A stretch of 64,000 nucleotides of DNA, taken from positions 62,001-126,000 of the forward strand of contig JBAXIO010000002.1 in assembly GCA_037138335.1 (NCBI GenBank), in the 5' to 3' direction. Each line of letters begins with the position of its first letter. Positions within the stretch are counted from its first letter, which is position 1. The notes under the pieces are model-generated. The model did no database searches, was not told where the DNA came from, and saw nothing but the letters and a program-made list of their open reading frames with translations. Both the position numbers and the translations under genes were made by a program. Shown piece after piece: positions 1 through 11,361 of the stretch. Source of the stretch: CAIRDP01 sp037138335. Its GTDB lineage: Bacteria > Bacteroidota > Bacteroidia > Bacteroidales > FEN-979.

Positions 1-551
1 TTGTGCCAATGCTGTTTGTCAAGGGCAAATACATCCTGCAACTGTTTCATAAAGGCCTTCTCTTCCTGGCTGCCGGCAGGTGCATTAAGTATTTCAGGCT
101 TCTTTTCAGCTTCCAACCCCTTATGGATCATCAGGGTTGCATCGCCACCGTCATCCACGATAAGGTTTGGGCCCTTATTGCCTTCAAAGGTGAGGGCCTG
201 GTAGGTGCACCACCAGTATTCTTCCAGGGATTCCCCTTTCCAGGCAAAGACAGGGATGCCTTTTGCGGCGATAGCTGCCGCGGCATGATCCTGGGTGGAA
301 AAGATATTGCAGGAGGCCCAGCGAACATCCGCCCCCAGCTCAATAAGCGTTTCAATCAATACGGCTGTCTGAATGGTCATATGAAGCGAACCGCTGATCC
401 TTGCGCCTTTCAATGGCTTTTCAGCTGAAAACTTTTTCCTGATCGACATCAGCCCCGGCATCTCTTTCTCGGCGATTTCTATTTCCTTACGTCCCCATTC
501 AGCCAGGGCAATATCTGCGACTTTGAATTTTACATCCTTTTCCAACACCAT
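1..551 (-). CDS. ahcY: Adenosylhomocysteinase, N-terminal part (cut by window edge)
   Basis: S-adenosylhomocysteine hydrolase splits the product of methyltransferases into adenosine and homocysteine using bound NAD, in the cytoplasm. The reverse strand from an ATG at 551-549 translates without a stop to base 1 (about 183 codons). It carries family stretches such as SGSLHMTIQTAVLIETL and GADVRWASCNIFSTQDHAAA, followed by the IVDDGGDATLMIHKG segment. Only the N-terminal part of the substrate domain is inside the window; the NAD domain lies beyond. The gene is divergent from the PPTase-metH-metF operon, so homocysteine made here can be remethylated by the neighbours. A -7 element sits about 34 nt upstream of the start. 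Identity is secure; completeness cannot be judged. Confidence 0.95.
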   Translation of the reverse strand, partial: MVLEKDVKFKVADIALAEWGRKEIEIAEKEMPGLMSIRKKFSAEKPLKGARISGSLHMTIQTAVLIETLIELGADVRWASCNIFSTQDHAAAAIAAKGIPVFAWKGESLEEYWWCTYQALTFEGNKGPNLIVDDGGDATLMIHKGLEAEKKPEILNAPAGSQEEKAFMKQLQDVFALDKQHWH

Positions 552-584
552 GGTATATATAATTTTAAGTTTAAAATCGGGTTG

Positions 585-592
585 CAAAGGTA
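585..592 (-). promoter_or_regulatory. Bacteroidota -7 promoter element for ahcY
   Basis: CAAAGGTA on the plus strand reads TACCTTTG on the minus strand, a full match to the Bacteroidota -7 consensus TAnnTTTG, 33 nt before the ahcY ATG. No clear -33 TTG box was found at the usual spacing. Confidence 0.6.
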
Positions 593-657
593 TGAAAATT
601 TTGTCTGTAAAATACAATGTACAGGATACGAATCAGGTTCGGCCAGTCCGAAATGTT

Positions 658-665
658 TACCTTTG
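658..665 (+). promoter_or_regulatory. -7 promoter element for the PPTase-metH-metF operon
   Basis: TACCTTTG matches TAnnTTTG exactly and ends only 4 nt before the ATG at 670. Transcription starts a few bases after this element in Bacteroidota, so the message may be leaderless. Confidence 0.55.
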
Positions 666-669
666 CACC

Positions 670-1382
670 ATGCCCCTGATTTTTGAAAAAATATTGCCCG
701 CTTCAAGGCTGGGAGTCTGGAAAATCGTTGAACCGGAAGTTTCCCTTCGCGAGGCATCAAGGGCAGTACCTGAAGATCTAAAGGTGCTGGATTCCTATAA
801 AAATGAATCCCGCCGGAAGCAATGGCTGGCCTGCAGGTCACTGATCGCAGAAATGCTGGGTGGTGAGAATGTAAAAGTGACTTACGATGAATACGGCAAG
901 CCATCGCTGAATGGATTCCCCGGGCATATTTCATTCTCGCATACAAACGAATACGCGGCTGTACTTTTAAACGAAACCTGCCCTGCCGGCCTTGACATTG
1001 AAAAGCTGGGCCCGAGGATCCATAAAGTGGCGGAGCGTTTCCTTCAGCCTGATGAACTGGAATATGCACTGCAGTTAGCCGGGATGAAGGCGGAAGGCGG
1101 CAACGGTAATGTGACGCTGTCCGACAGGGAGAAAACCGGATCTCATCCGCATACAGAGATCCTTTATTTGTACTGGTGCGCAAAAGAGGCGTTATATAAA
1201 TTTTATGGTAAACCATCCGTTGATTTAAAAAATGATATCCACATCGCCGCATTTGATTACTTTTGTACCGCACAAGCCACCTTTGCAGCAAGGGTCAAAT
1301 TTCCAGAAGGTGCTAAAGATCATGAACTTCAATTCGAAAGAATAGGGGATCATATGCTTGTATATACTATTTCGAAACAAGG

Positions 1383-1386
<4 letters not shown>
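670..1386 (+). CDS. 4'-phosphopantetheinyl transferase (Sfp-like superfamily)
   Basis: Transfers the phosphopantetheine arm of CoA to a conserved serine of carrier proteins (ACP or PCP). The 238-residue protein from the ATG at 670 has the family motifs ISFSHT (87-92), GLDIE (107-111, Mg-binding acid pair) and WCAKEALYK (169-177). The reading frame is open further upstream, to 523, but a TACCTTTG promoter element sits just before 670 and the length from 670 suits the family. Its stop overlaps the metH start by 4 nt (ATGA), so the two are probably translated together. No carrier-protein gene is adjacent, so the target protein is unknown. Calling it AcpS-type or Sfp-type for secondary metabolism would be inference. 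Confidence 0.88.
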
Positions 1387-5057
<3,671 letters not shown>

Positions 5058-5060
5058 AGA

Positions 5061-6017
5061 ATGCGTGTAATCGATATCATAAAACAGGCCGATAAAACCT
5101 TATTTTCATTCGAGCTGCTGCCCCCCCTCAGGGGCAACAGTATTGCAAGCATATACAAGGTGATTGACCCGCTGATGGATTTCAATCCTTCCTTTATCAA
5201 CGTGACTTACCACCAGGAGGAAGTCGTTTATAAAAAACACCCCAGCGGCCTGCTCGAAAAAAAGACCATCCGGAAAAGGCCTGGAACTGTTGCAATTTCC
5301 GCAGCAATAAAAAATAAATACACCTCTGTGGAAGTCGTTCCCCATCTGATTTGCGGGGGGTTTTCCAAAGAAGAGACAGAATATGCCCTTATCGACTTTC
5401 ATTACCTTGGGATAGATAATATTCTTGCGCTCAGAGGAGATGCCCCGAAAAATTTAAGGACCTTCCAGCCTGAGCAAAACGGGCATACCAACGCGAACGA
5501 ACTGGTGAAACAGATAACCGAGATGAATCAGGGCAAGTTCCTGGATGATGAGATGCAGCATAAATTCTCAACCAACTTCTGCGTGGGAGTGGCGGGGTAT
5601 CCCGAAAAGCACATCGAGGCACCCAATATGGCCACAGACCTTACCTACCTGAAGAAAAAAATTGATGCCGGCGCCGAATTCATCATTACGCAGATGTTCT
5701 TCGATAATAAAAAATATTTCAGTTTTGTTGATGCCTGCCGCAAGGAAGGGATCACCGTACCCATCATACCGGGGATGAAGCCCATATGCACCATGCGTGA
5801 ACTGACCGCATTGCCCCAGATTTTTTATATCGACATACCTGAAAAACTGTCAAAGGAAGTTCAGAAATGCAGTTCAAACGATGATGTGTTCAAAGTGGGG
5901 ATTGAATGGGGGATTGAACAGTCGAAAGAATTGCTCGACAATGGAGTTCCTGTTTTGCATTATTTCACCGTGGGTATCTCGGAAAATATACGACAGATAG
6001 CAAAAGCAATATTATAA
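5061..6017 (+). CDS. metF: 5,10-methylenetetrahydrofolate reductase
   Basis: FAD-dependent reduction of methylene-THF to methyl-THF, the methyl donor for MetH encoded 3 nt upstream. The 318-residue TIM-barrel protein has the N-terminal FELLPP segment, NVTYH, the folate-site stretch DNILALRGD, and FIITQMFFD and PIIPGMKPI further on, all typical of the family. Cytoplasmic. Length is normal (about 290-320). Tight spacing on both sides points to one transcript with metH and the following GGGP synthase gene. Confidence 0.96.
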   Translation: MRVIDIIKQADKTLFSFELLPPLRGNSIASIYKVIDPLMDFNPSFINVTYHQEEVVYKKHPSGLLEKKTIRKRPGTVAISAAIKNKYTSVEVVPHLICGGFSKEETEYALIDFHYLGIDNILALRGDAPKNLRTFQPEQNGHTNANELVKQITEMNQGKFLDDEMQHKFSTNFCVGVAGYPEKHIEAPNMATDLTYLKKKIDAGAEFIITQMFFDNKKYFSFVDACRKEGITVPIIPGMKPICTMRELTALPQIFYIDIPEKLSKEVQKCSSNDDVFKVGIEWGIEQSKELLDNGVPVLHYFTVGISENIRQIAKAIL

Positions 6018-6027
6018 GCTTTCTTCT

Positions 6028-6759
6028 ATGGACCTGTTGAACAAATTAACCAAAGACGCTTCCAAAGGCAAAAAGAAATTTGCGGTTCTTGTTGATCCAG
6101 ATAAATCAACAACCGCATCGCTTAAGAAACTGGCAGGGATCGCTTCAAAGGCAGGAGTAGATTATTTCTTTTTCGGAGGCAGCCTGCTGATGCACGGTAA
6201 GGGAGGTGCACAGATCAGTTATCTGCGCGATCATTCTGATATTCCCGTGATCCTGTTCCCGGGAAGCAGCCTGCAGGTATACCCGAATGCCCATGGGATC
6301 CTCCTGCTGTCGCTTATTTCGGGAAGGAACCCCGATATGCTTATTGGCAAGCATGTGGAATCAGCGGCCTTGCTCAGGGCCAGCAAACTTGAGATCCTCC
6401 CGACGGGCTATATGCTGATCGAAAGTGGAAAGCCAACCTCGGTTTCCTATATAAGCAATACCCAGCCAATCCCCGCCGACAAATCCGATATTGCAGTATG
6501 CACTGCCCTTGCAGGAGAAATGCTCGGGCTCAAACTGGTCTATATGGATGCCGGTTCAGGTGCCATTAATCCTGTTCCCGGCGAGATGATCCGACGGGTA
6601 AAAGAGAATATCTCCATCCCGCTTATTGTCGGAGGCGGGATCTCCGACACAGCTAAAGCAAAAACTGCATTGAAAGCAGGAGCCGATGTGATCGTTATCG
6701 GCAATGCAATTGAGAAAAATCCGAAACTGATTCCTGCTGTAAGTGAAATATTGAATTAG
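6028..6759 (+). CDS. Geranylgeranylglyceryl phosphate synthase family protein (GGGPS/PcrB)
   Basis: A 243-residue TIM-barrel prenyltransferase that joins a polyprenyl diphosphate to sn-glycerol-1-phosphate. Visible motifs are AVLVDPDKST near the N-terminus, DYFFFGGSLLMHG, GYMLIESGKPTSV, YMDAGSGA and the phosphate-gripping GGGIS and GADVIVIGNAIE at the C-terminus. The family makes the first ether bond of archaeal lipids, and Bacteroidota homologues are known; the exact prenyl length cannot be read from sequence. Starts 10 nt after metF, so it appears to be in the same operon, though there is no obvious metabolic link to methionine. The ElbB-like gene converges from the other side. Confidence 0.88.
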   Translation: MDLLNKLTKDASKGKKKFAVLVDPDKSTTASLKKLAGIASKAGVDYFFFGGSLLMHGKGGAQISYLRDHSDIPVILFPGSSLQVYPNAHGILLLSLISGRNPDMLIGKHVESAALLRASKLEILPTGYMLIESGKPTSVSYISNTQPIPADKSDIAVCTALAGEMLGLKLVYMDAGSGAINPVPGEMIRRVKENISIPLIVGGGISDTAKAKTALKAGADVIVIGNAIEKNPKLIPAVSEILN

Positions 6760-6768
6760 GCAGATTGC

Positions 6769-7416
6769 TTACATCGCTTTCATAATTGCATTTACAATAT
6801 TCTGTGTCCCTTCAGCAATCTGGCTTATCGTGGCATCAAGCATGTAACAAGGCGTGGTGAACAGTTTGTGAACCGGGTCAATGACTACCTGCCCATGATC
6901 GGTCTGAACGTATTTGTTCCCTTTCTTTTCTATAAAACTGCCTGAAGCCGCATCCTGCCCGGTAGTTAGTTTGGCCCCCCTGAACAGTACGCCCAGGATC
7001 ACAGGGGCTATACACATGGCGCCGATTGGTTTCCCCGCCTCATGCATGGCCCTGACTGCTTTCTCCACATCCGGGTTCACCTTTGCGTCATCACCCTCGT
7101 AAGCCCAGCTGCAAAGGTTTTTGGCAGCGCCAAATCCGCCCGGGAAAATTAAAAAATCAAACACTGAAGCTGAAAATCCGCTTAGTGGTTTGACATCGCC
7201 CCTGGTGATCCTCGCAGCTTCTGTAAGTACGTTGCGTTTTTCACCGGCCGGTTTCCCGTGAAGGTGATCAATCACATGGTATTGTTCAATATCGGGGGCA
7301 AAACATTGAAACGAGGCTCCGGCTTTGTCAATGGCCAGGAGGGTCAGCACCGCCTCGGTAATCTCCGCCCCGTCAAAAACTCCGCATCCTGCGAGGACAA
7401 CAGCAAATTTTTTCAT
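6769..7416 (-). CDS. elbB: ElbB-like DJ-1/PfpI superfamily protein (isoprenoid biosynthesis glyoxalase annotation)
   Basis: A 215-residue glutamine-amidotransferase-like protein starting at the ATG at 7416; a GTG three codons earlier is also possible. It shows the ElbB-type start VVLAGCGVFDGAEI, the FLIFPGGFGAAKNLC loop and the nucleophile elbow GAMCIAPVIL with C135. E. coli ElbB has weak glyoxalase activity and is named for effects on isoprenoid production, so the true role is uncertain. Converges on the GGGP synthase gene with a 9-nt gap. The pairing of an isoprenoid-linked name with a prenyltransferase neighbour may be coincidence. Likely cytoplasmic; no signal peptide. Confidence 0.88.
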   Translation of the reverse strand: MKKFAVVLAGCGVFDGAEITEAVLTLLAIDKAGASFQCFAPDIEQYHVIDHLHGKPAGEKRNVLTEAARITRGDVKPLSGFSASVFDFLIFPGGFGAAKNLCSWAYEGDDAKVNPDVEKAVRAMHEAGKPIGAMCIAPVILGVLFRGAKLTTGQDAASGSFIEKKGNKYVQTDHGQVVIDPVHKLFTTPCYMLDATISQIAEGTQNIVNAIMKAM

Positions 7417-7501
7417 AATTCTCACGTTATATTTATACGGTTATTTTCCCATTGTAAAATTATTAAAATCAATGCCTGAAAACAAATTCACTTTACATTC
7501 T

Positions 7502-7509
7502 TACTTTTG
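7502..7509 (+). promoter_or_regulatory. -7 promoter element for the sugar-nucleotide cluster
   Basis: TACTTTTG fits TAnnTTTG and lies 25 nt before the ATG at 7535 of the aminotransferase gene. Confidence 0.55.
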
Positions 7510-7534
7510 TGCTTCCTAATAAAATTTTTTGCTG

Positions 7535-8665
7535 ATGAAGAAAATTCAAATGGTCGACTTACGCAGTCAGTACCTGAACATGAAAGAAGAGGTTGACAAG
7601 GCGATCCATGAGGTCATTGACTCATGCGCTTTTATTAACGGGCCGTCGGTAACAGCCTTTCAGAAAGATCTTGAGAAGTATCTGGGGATCAGGAATGTTA
7701 TTCCCTGCGCCAACGGCACCGATGCGCTCCAGGTCGCTATGATGGCCCTGGACCTGAAACCGGGCGATGAGGTCATTACGACTTCTTTTACTTTTATTGC
7801 CACTGCGGAAGTCATTGCCCTTCTCCGCCTGACGCCGGTCCTGGTGGATGTTGACCCTGATACCTTCAACATAGATCCGAAAGCCATAGAGCGTGCTATC
7901 ACGCCTAAAACCAAAGCCATTGTCCCGGTCCATCTTTTCGGGCAGGCCGCACCCATGGAAGAAATCATGGAGATTGCATCCAGACATAAACTCTGCGTGA
8001 TAGAAGACAACTGCCAGGCAATCGGAGCCGATTATATCTTCAGGGATGGCAGCCGCAGGAAGGCTGGTACCATCGGCCATATCGGCTGCACTTCGTTTTT
8101 CCCTTCAAAGAACCTGGGATGTTACGGGGACGGGGGAGCTATATTCACGAATGACGATGAGCTTGCAAAACAGCTCAGGGTAGTTGTTAACCATGGAATG
8201 GCTGTGCGTTACTACCATGACTGTGTAGGTGTGAATTCACGCCTCGACAGCATACAGGCGGCTATCCTGAAGGTCAAGCTTCAGTATCTTGACCAGTACG
8301 CGGCAAAACGCCGGGCTGCGGCTGATTTTTATGACAGGGCTTTTAAAGGCAATCCCAAACTGAAAACACCCGCCAGGTATGCCGGCTCAAATCATGTTTT
8401 TCACCAGTACACCCTGGTTACTAAGGATATTGACCGTGCCGCTTTGATTGCTCATTTGAATTCGAAAGACATACCGGCCATGATCTATTATCCTGTTCCT
8501 TTGCATCTTCAGAAAGCCTACCTTGATCCGATGTATAAACCCGGAGATTTCCCGGTAACGGAGCATCTTTCCAATACCGTGTTTTCCCTGCCCATGCATA
8601 CCGAACTGGATGAAGAACAATTGGAGCATATTACCTCATCGGTACTTGAATTTTTAAACTCCTGA
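7535..8665 (+). CDS. DegT/DnrJ/EryC1 PLP-dependent sugar aminotransferase (WbpE/WlbC-like)
   Basis: Likely transaminates a 3-keto (or 4-keto) nucleotide sugar. The 376-residue protein starts at the ATG at 7535 (a TTG two codons upstream is weaker) and has the fold-type I pattern: NGTDALQVAM, PVHLFGQ, VIEDNCQAIGA and the PLP lysine K192 in SFFPSKNLGCYGDGGA. The next two genes encode a WbpD-like N-acetyltransferase and a WbpB-like dehydrogenase. That trio in Pseudomonas and Bordetella makes UDP-2,3-diacetamido-2,3-dideoxy-glucuronate for O-antigen, so the 3-keto-glucuronate substrate is inferred from context. The downstream gene begins 1 nt after the stop codon. Confidence 0.9.
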   Translation: MKKIQMVDLRSQYLNMKEEVDKAIHEVIDSCAFINGPSVTAFQKDLEKYLGIRNVIPCANGTDALQVAMMALDLKPGDEVITTSFTFIATAEVIALLRLTPVLVDVDPDTFNIDPKAIERAITPKTKAIVPVHLFGQAAPMEEIMEIASRHKLCVIEDNCQAIGADYIFRDGSRRKAGTIGHIGCTSFFPSKNLGCYGDGGAIFTNDDELAKQLRVVVNHGMAVRYYHDCVGVNSRLDSIQAAILKVKLQYLDQYAAKRRAAADFYDRAFKGNPKLKTPARYAGSNHVFHQYTLVTKDIDRAALIAHLNSKDIPAMIYYPVPLHLQKAYLDPMYKPGDFPVTEHLSNTVFSLPMHTELDEEQLEHITSSVLEFLNS

Positions 8666-8666
8666 A

Positions 8667-9248
8667 ATGGAAAAAGAATTTTTTGCACATGAAACAGCCG
8701 TCATCGACGAAGGCTGCAAGATAGGAAAAGGATGCAAAATATGGCATTTCACGCATGTCATGAAAGATTGTGAGATAGGGGAGAATTGTAACCTGGGCCA
8801 GAACGTGGTAATCTCCCCACAGGTCACCCTGGGAAGAAATGTCAAGGTCCAGAATAATGTTTCAATTTATACCGGTGTGATCTGTGAGGATGACGTATTC
8901 CTTGGGCCATCCATGGTTTTCACCAATGTCATCAATCCGCGCTCCCATATCCTAAGAAGGGACCAGTACCAGCAAACCCTTGTGAAACGCGGCGCTTCAA
9001 TCGGTGCCAATGCCACTATTGTCTGCGGCCATACCATAGGCGAGTTTGCATTTATCGGGGCGGGGGCAGTAGTAACCAGGGATGTTCCTCCGTTTGCCCT
9101 GATTGTCGGAAACCCCGGCCGCCATGTGGGCTGGATGAGCGAATACGGGCACAGGCTTTCATTTGACGGGAAGGGATATGCAGTCTGCCCTGAAAGCAAA
9201 GAAAGATACCAGTTGATCGACGGGAAAGTAATTAACTTAGGAAAATGA
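8667..9248 (+). CDS. Left-handed beta-helix N-acetyltransferase (WbpD/WlbB-like)
   Basis: A 193-residue hexapeptide-repeat acyltransferase. The repeat pattern (IGKGCKIWHFTHV, IGENCNLGQNVVIS, LGRNVKVQNNVSIY and so on) runs from about residue 18 to 150, with the family signature FTNVINPRS and the IVGNPGR turn near the end. WbpD homologues acetylate the 3-amino group of UDP-GlcNAc(3N)A using acetyl-CoA, which fits the aminotransferase upstream and dehydrogenase downstream. Its stop overlaps the next start by 4 nt (ATGA). Cytoplasmic trimer expected from the family. The sugar substrate is inferred. Confidence 0.9.
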   Translation: MEKEFFAHETAVIDEGCKIGKGCKIWHFTHVMKDCEIGENCNLGQNVVISPQVTLGRNVKVQNNVSIYTGVICEDDVFLGPSMVFTNVINPRSHILRRDQYQQTLVKRGASIGANATIVCGHTIGEFAFIGAGAVVTRDVPPFALIVGNPGRHVGWMSEYGHRLSFDGKGYAVCPESKERYQLIDGKVINLGK

Positions 9249-10234
9249 AAATGACAGAACTAAACAGGCCTGTGAATTTTGCCCTGATCGGAGCCGCGGG
9301 ATATATTGCTCCCAGGCATATGAAGGCAATCAAGGAAACCGGGAACAAGATCATATGTGCATTGGATCCGTATGACGGCGTGGGGATCATCGACAGTTAT
9401 TTCCCGAATGCAGATTTTTTCATTGAACCGGAGCGGTTTGACCGTCACCTCGATAAGCTGAGGAGAATGGCCCTGGCAAAAAAAAGGCAGGAAGTCAACA
9501 AGGTGGATTATGTGAGCATCTGCTCGCCGAATTATATGCACGATTCACATATAAGGCTTGCCTTACGCAATGAAGCAAATGCCATTTGTGAAAAACCGAT
9601 CGTTCTTAATCCGTGGAACCTTGACGCATTGAAGGAAATTGAAAAGGAAACCGGGAAAAAAGTATTTACCGTGCTTCAGTTAAGGCTGCACCATGCTATA
9701 ATTGCCCTCCGTGAAAAAATCAGGAAGGGCCCGAAAAACAAGACATACAACCTTGACCTTACTTATATCACTTCCAGGGGAAACTGGTATTACCGTTCAT
9801 GGAAAGGTGATATTTCAAAATCGGGAGGAATCGCAAGCAATATCGGGATTCACTTTTTTGATATGCTGACATGGATTTTCGGGGAAGTGAAATCAAATAA
9901 GGTACATGTAATGACTGAAAATAAAGCCGGTGGTTTTCTCGAGCTTGACAGGGCCAGGATCAGATGGTTCCTGAGCCTCGATTACAATGACATTCCCGAC
10001 CAGGTAAGAAAAACAGGCAAGCGCACTTACAGGTTGCTGACTCTCGATGGGGAAGCAATTGAGTTCAGCGAGGGATTTACCGACCTTCACACCGATACAT
10101 ACAGGGATATCCTGTCGGGCAGGGGTTTTGGGCTGACCGACGCCAGGACCAGCATAAATATAGCGTTCCAGATTCGGAATGACAGCCCGATAGGACTAAA
10201 GGGTGATTATCATCCGTTCTTGAAAAGAACGTGA
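9245..10234 (+). CDS. Gfo/Idh/MocA family sugar-nucleotide dehydrogenase (WbpB/WlbA-like)
   Basis: A 329-residue NAD-dependent oxidoreductase. The Rossmann start is FALIGAAGYIAPRHMKAI, followed by YVSICSPNYMHDSHIRLAL and the catalytic CEKPIVLNP segment, as in WlbA/WbpB, which oxidise C3 of UDP-GlcNAcA. The start used overlaps the acetyltransferase stop by 4 nt; a second ATG at 9251 is possible. It completes a WbpE-D-B set, but no UDP-GlcNAc 6-dehydrogenase (WbpA) or 2-epimerase (WbpI) lies beside it. Its stop codon is embedded in a run of GTGA heptamers. Confidence 0.88.
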   Translation: MKMTELNRPVNFALIGAAGYIAPRHMKAIKETGNKIICALDPYDGVGIIDSYFPNADFFIEPERFDRHLDKLRRMALAKKRQEVNKVDYVSICSPNYMHDSHIRLALRNEANAICEKPIVLNPWNLDALKEIEKETGKKVFTVLQLRLHHAIIALREKIRKGPKNKTYNLDLTYITSRGNWYYRSWKGDISKSGGIASNIGIHFFDMLTWIFGEVKSNKVHVMTENKAGGFLELDRARIRWFLSLDYNDIPDQVRKTGKRTYRLLTLDGEAIEFSEGFTDLHTDTYRDILSGRGFGLTDARTSINIAFQIRNDSPIGLKGDYHPFLKRT

Positions 10235-10257
10235 CAGTGAATCGTGAGCCGTGAACC
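10231..10257. repeat. GTGA heptamer repeat at the end of the WbpB-like gene
   Basis: GTGA recurs at 10231, 10237, 10244 and 10251 (spacings 6, 7, 7), giving units GTGAATC, GTGAGCC and GTGAACC. The first copy contains the TGA stop of the upstream gene. It belongs with the 7-nt-periodic repeats at 14134 and 23464. Confidence 0.6.
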
Positions 10258-10293
10258 CGGTTGCGGATAGATTGTTAAGTAAACCTGATCAAT

Positions 10294-11319
10294 ATGAAAA
10301 TTCTTGTTACTGGCGGAACCGGTTATATAGGCAGCCATACCGTTGTTGAATTACAGAACAAAGGCTATGAAGTGATCATAGTGGATGACCTTTCGAATTC
10401 TACCGCTGAGGTCCTTGGCAATATTGCAAAGATAACCGGGAAACAGCCTTTGTTTGAGCAGTTCGACCTGACGGATCCGTTAAAGACCGGGGCGTTCTTC
10501 AGAAAATACAAAGATCTGAAAGGGATCATTCATTTCGCCGCTTTCAAAGCTGTTGGAGAGTCGGTGGATTTTCCGCTGAAATATTATCACAACAATCTTG
10601 TTTCCCTTATAAATATTCTCCAGGGGATGATAGATAACAATATCCCTAATATCGTATTCTCTTCTTCCTGCACTGTTTACGGCCAGCCCGACAAGCTGCC
10701 GGTAAAGGAGGATGCCCCGATTCAGAAAGCATGGTCCCCATACGGAAATACCAAGCAGATATCGGAGGAGATTATACAGGATACAATTAATGTATCGGCG
10801 ATACAGGGAATCCTGCTAAGGTATTTCAACCCCATCGGGGCCCACGAAACCGCGATCATCGGGGAACTTCCGCTCGGTGTTCCGAACAGCCTGATGCCCT
10901 ATATAACGCAAACTGCCATTGGGAAAAGGCCTTTTCTGAGGGTTTGGGGAAGCGATTACGATACGCCTGATGGCACGGCCATAAGGGATTATCTGCATGT
11001 TACCGATCTGGCCAGGGCCCATGTCATTGCTGTTGAGAGGATGCTTGACGGGAAGATGAAGCAGAAAGCCGAGGTGTTCAATCTTGGCACAGGGAACGGC
11101 TTTTCGGTATTGCAGGTAATTGAATCTTTTGAACGCTCAACGGGGGTCAGGCTGAATTACCAGGTAATGGACCGCCGCCCGGGGGATATCGAAAAGGTTT
11201 GGGCCGACACGGAATATGCTAACAGGGAACTGGGCTGGAAAACCGAGAAGAGCCTGGATGAAATGACAGCTTCGGCCTGGAAGTGGGAAAAGGCGCTTGC
11301 AGAAAAGGATAAAAACTAA
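10294..11319 (+). CDS. galE: UDP-glucose 4-epimerase
   Basis: Interconverts UDP-glucose and UDP-galactose (or the N-acetyl forms) with tightly bound NAD. The 341-residue extended SDR has the NAD motif GGTGYIGSH, FAAFKAVGES, the catalytic SSSCTVYG serine segment and the YxxxK pair in PYGNTKQ, then LRYFNPIGAH and YRDYLHV-like IRDYLHVTDLA. Family length is about 340. It follows the WbpB-like gene after 59 nt that hold a heptamer repeat and precedes rfbB on the same strand, so it feeds surface-glycan synthesis. Confidence 0.95.
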   Translation: MKILVTGGTGYIGSHTVVELQNKGYEVIIVDDLSNSTAEVLGNIAKITGKQPLFEQFDLTDPLKTGAFFRKYKDLKGIIHFAAFKAVGESVDFPLKYYHNNLVSLINILQGMIDNNIPNIVFSSSCTVYGQPDKLPVKEDAPIQKAWSPYGNTKQISEEIIQDTINVSAIQGILLRYFNPIGAHETAIIGELPLGVPNSLMPYITQTAIGKRPFLRVWGSDYDTPDGTAIRDYLHVTDLARAHVIAVERMLDGKMKQKAEVFNLGTGNGFSVLQVIESFERSTGVRLNYQVMDRRPGDIEKVWADTEYANRELGWKTEKSLDEMTASAWKWEKALAEKDKN

Positions 11320-11330
11320 GTATATTTATT

Positions 11331-11338
11331 TATCTTTG
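11331..11338 (+). promoter_or_regulatory. -7 promoter element for rfbB
   Basis: TATCTTTG fits TAnnTTTG, 23 nt before the ATG at 11362, in the 42-nt gap after galE. It would give rfbB its own promoter. Confidence 0.5.
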
Positions 11339-11361
11339 AGATTCGAACTCTAAACATCCCA

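Noticed and set aside
552..669. SAM or SAH riboswitch upstream of ahcY or metH
   Set aside because: The gap is only 118 nt, holds two promoter elements and shows no helix set resembling SAM-I, SAM-II or SAH riboswitches.
530..1291. Long minus-strand open frame (253 codons) opposite the PPTase gene
   Set aside because: The encoded sequence is rich in Arg, Cys and His with no recognisable motif, while the plus strand carries clear PPTase motifs. It is a shadow.
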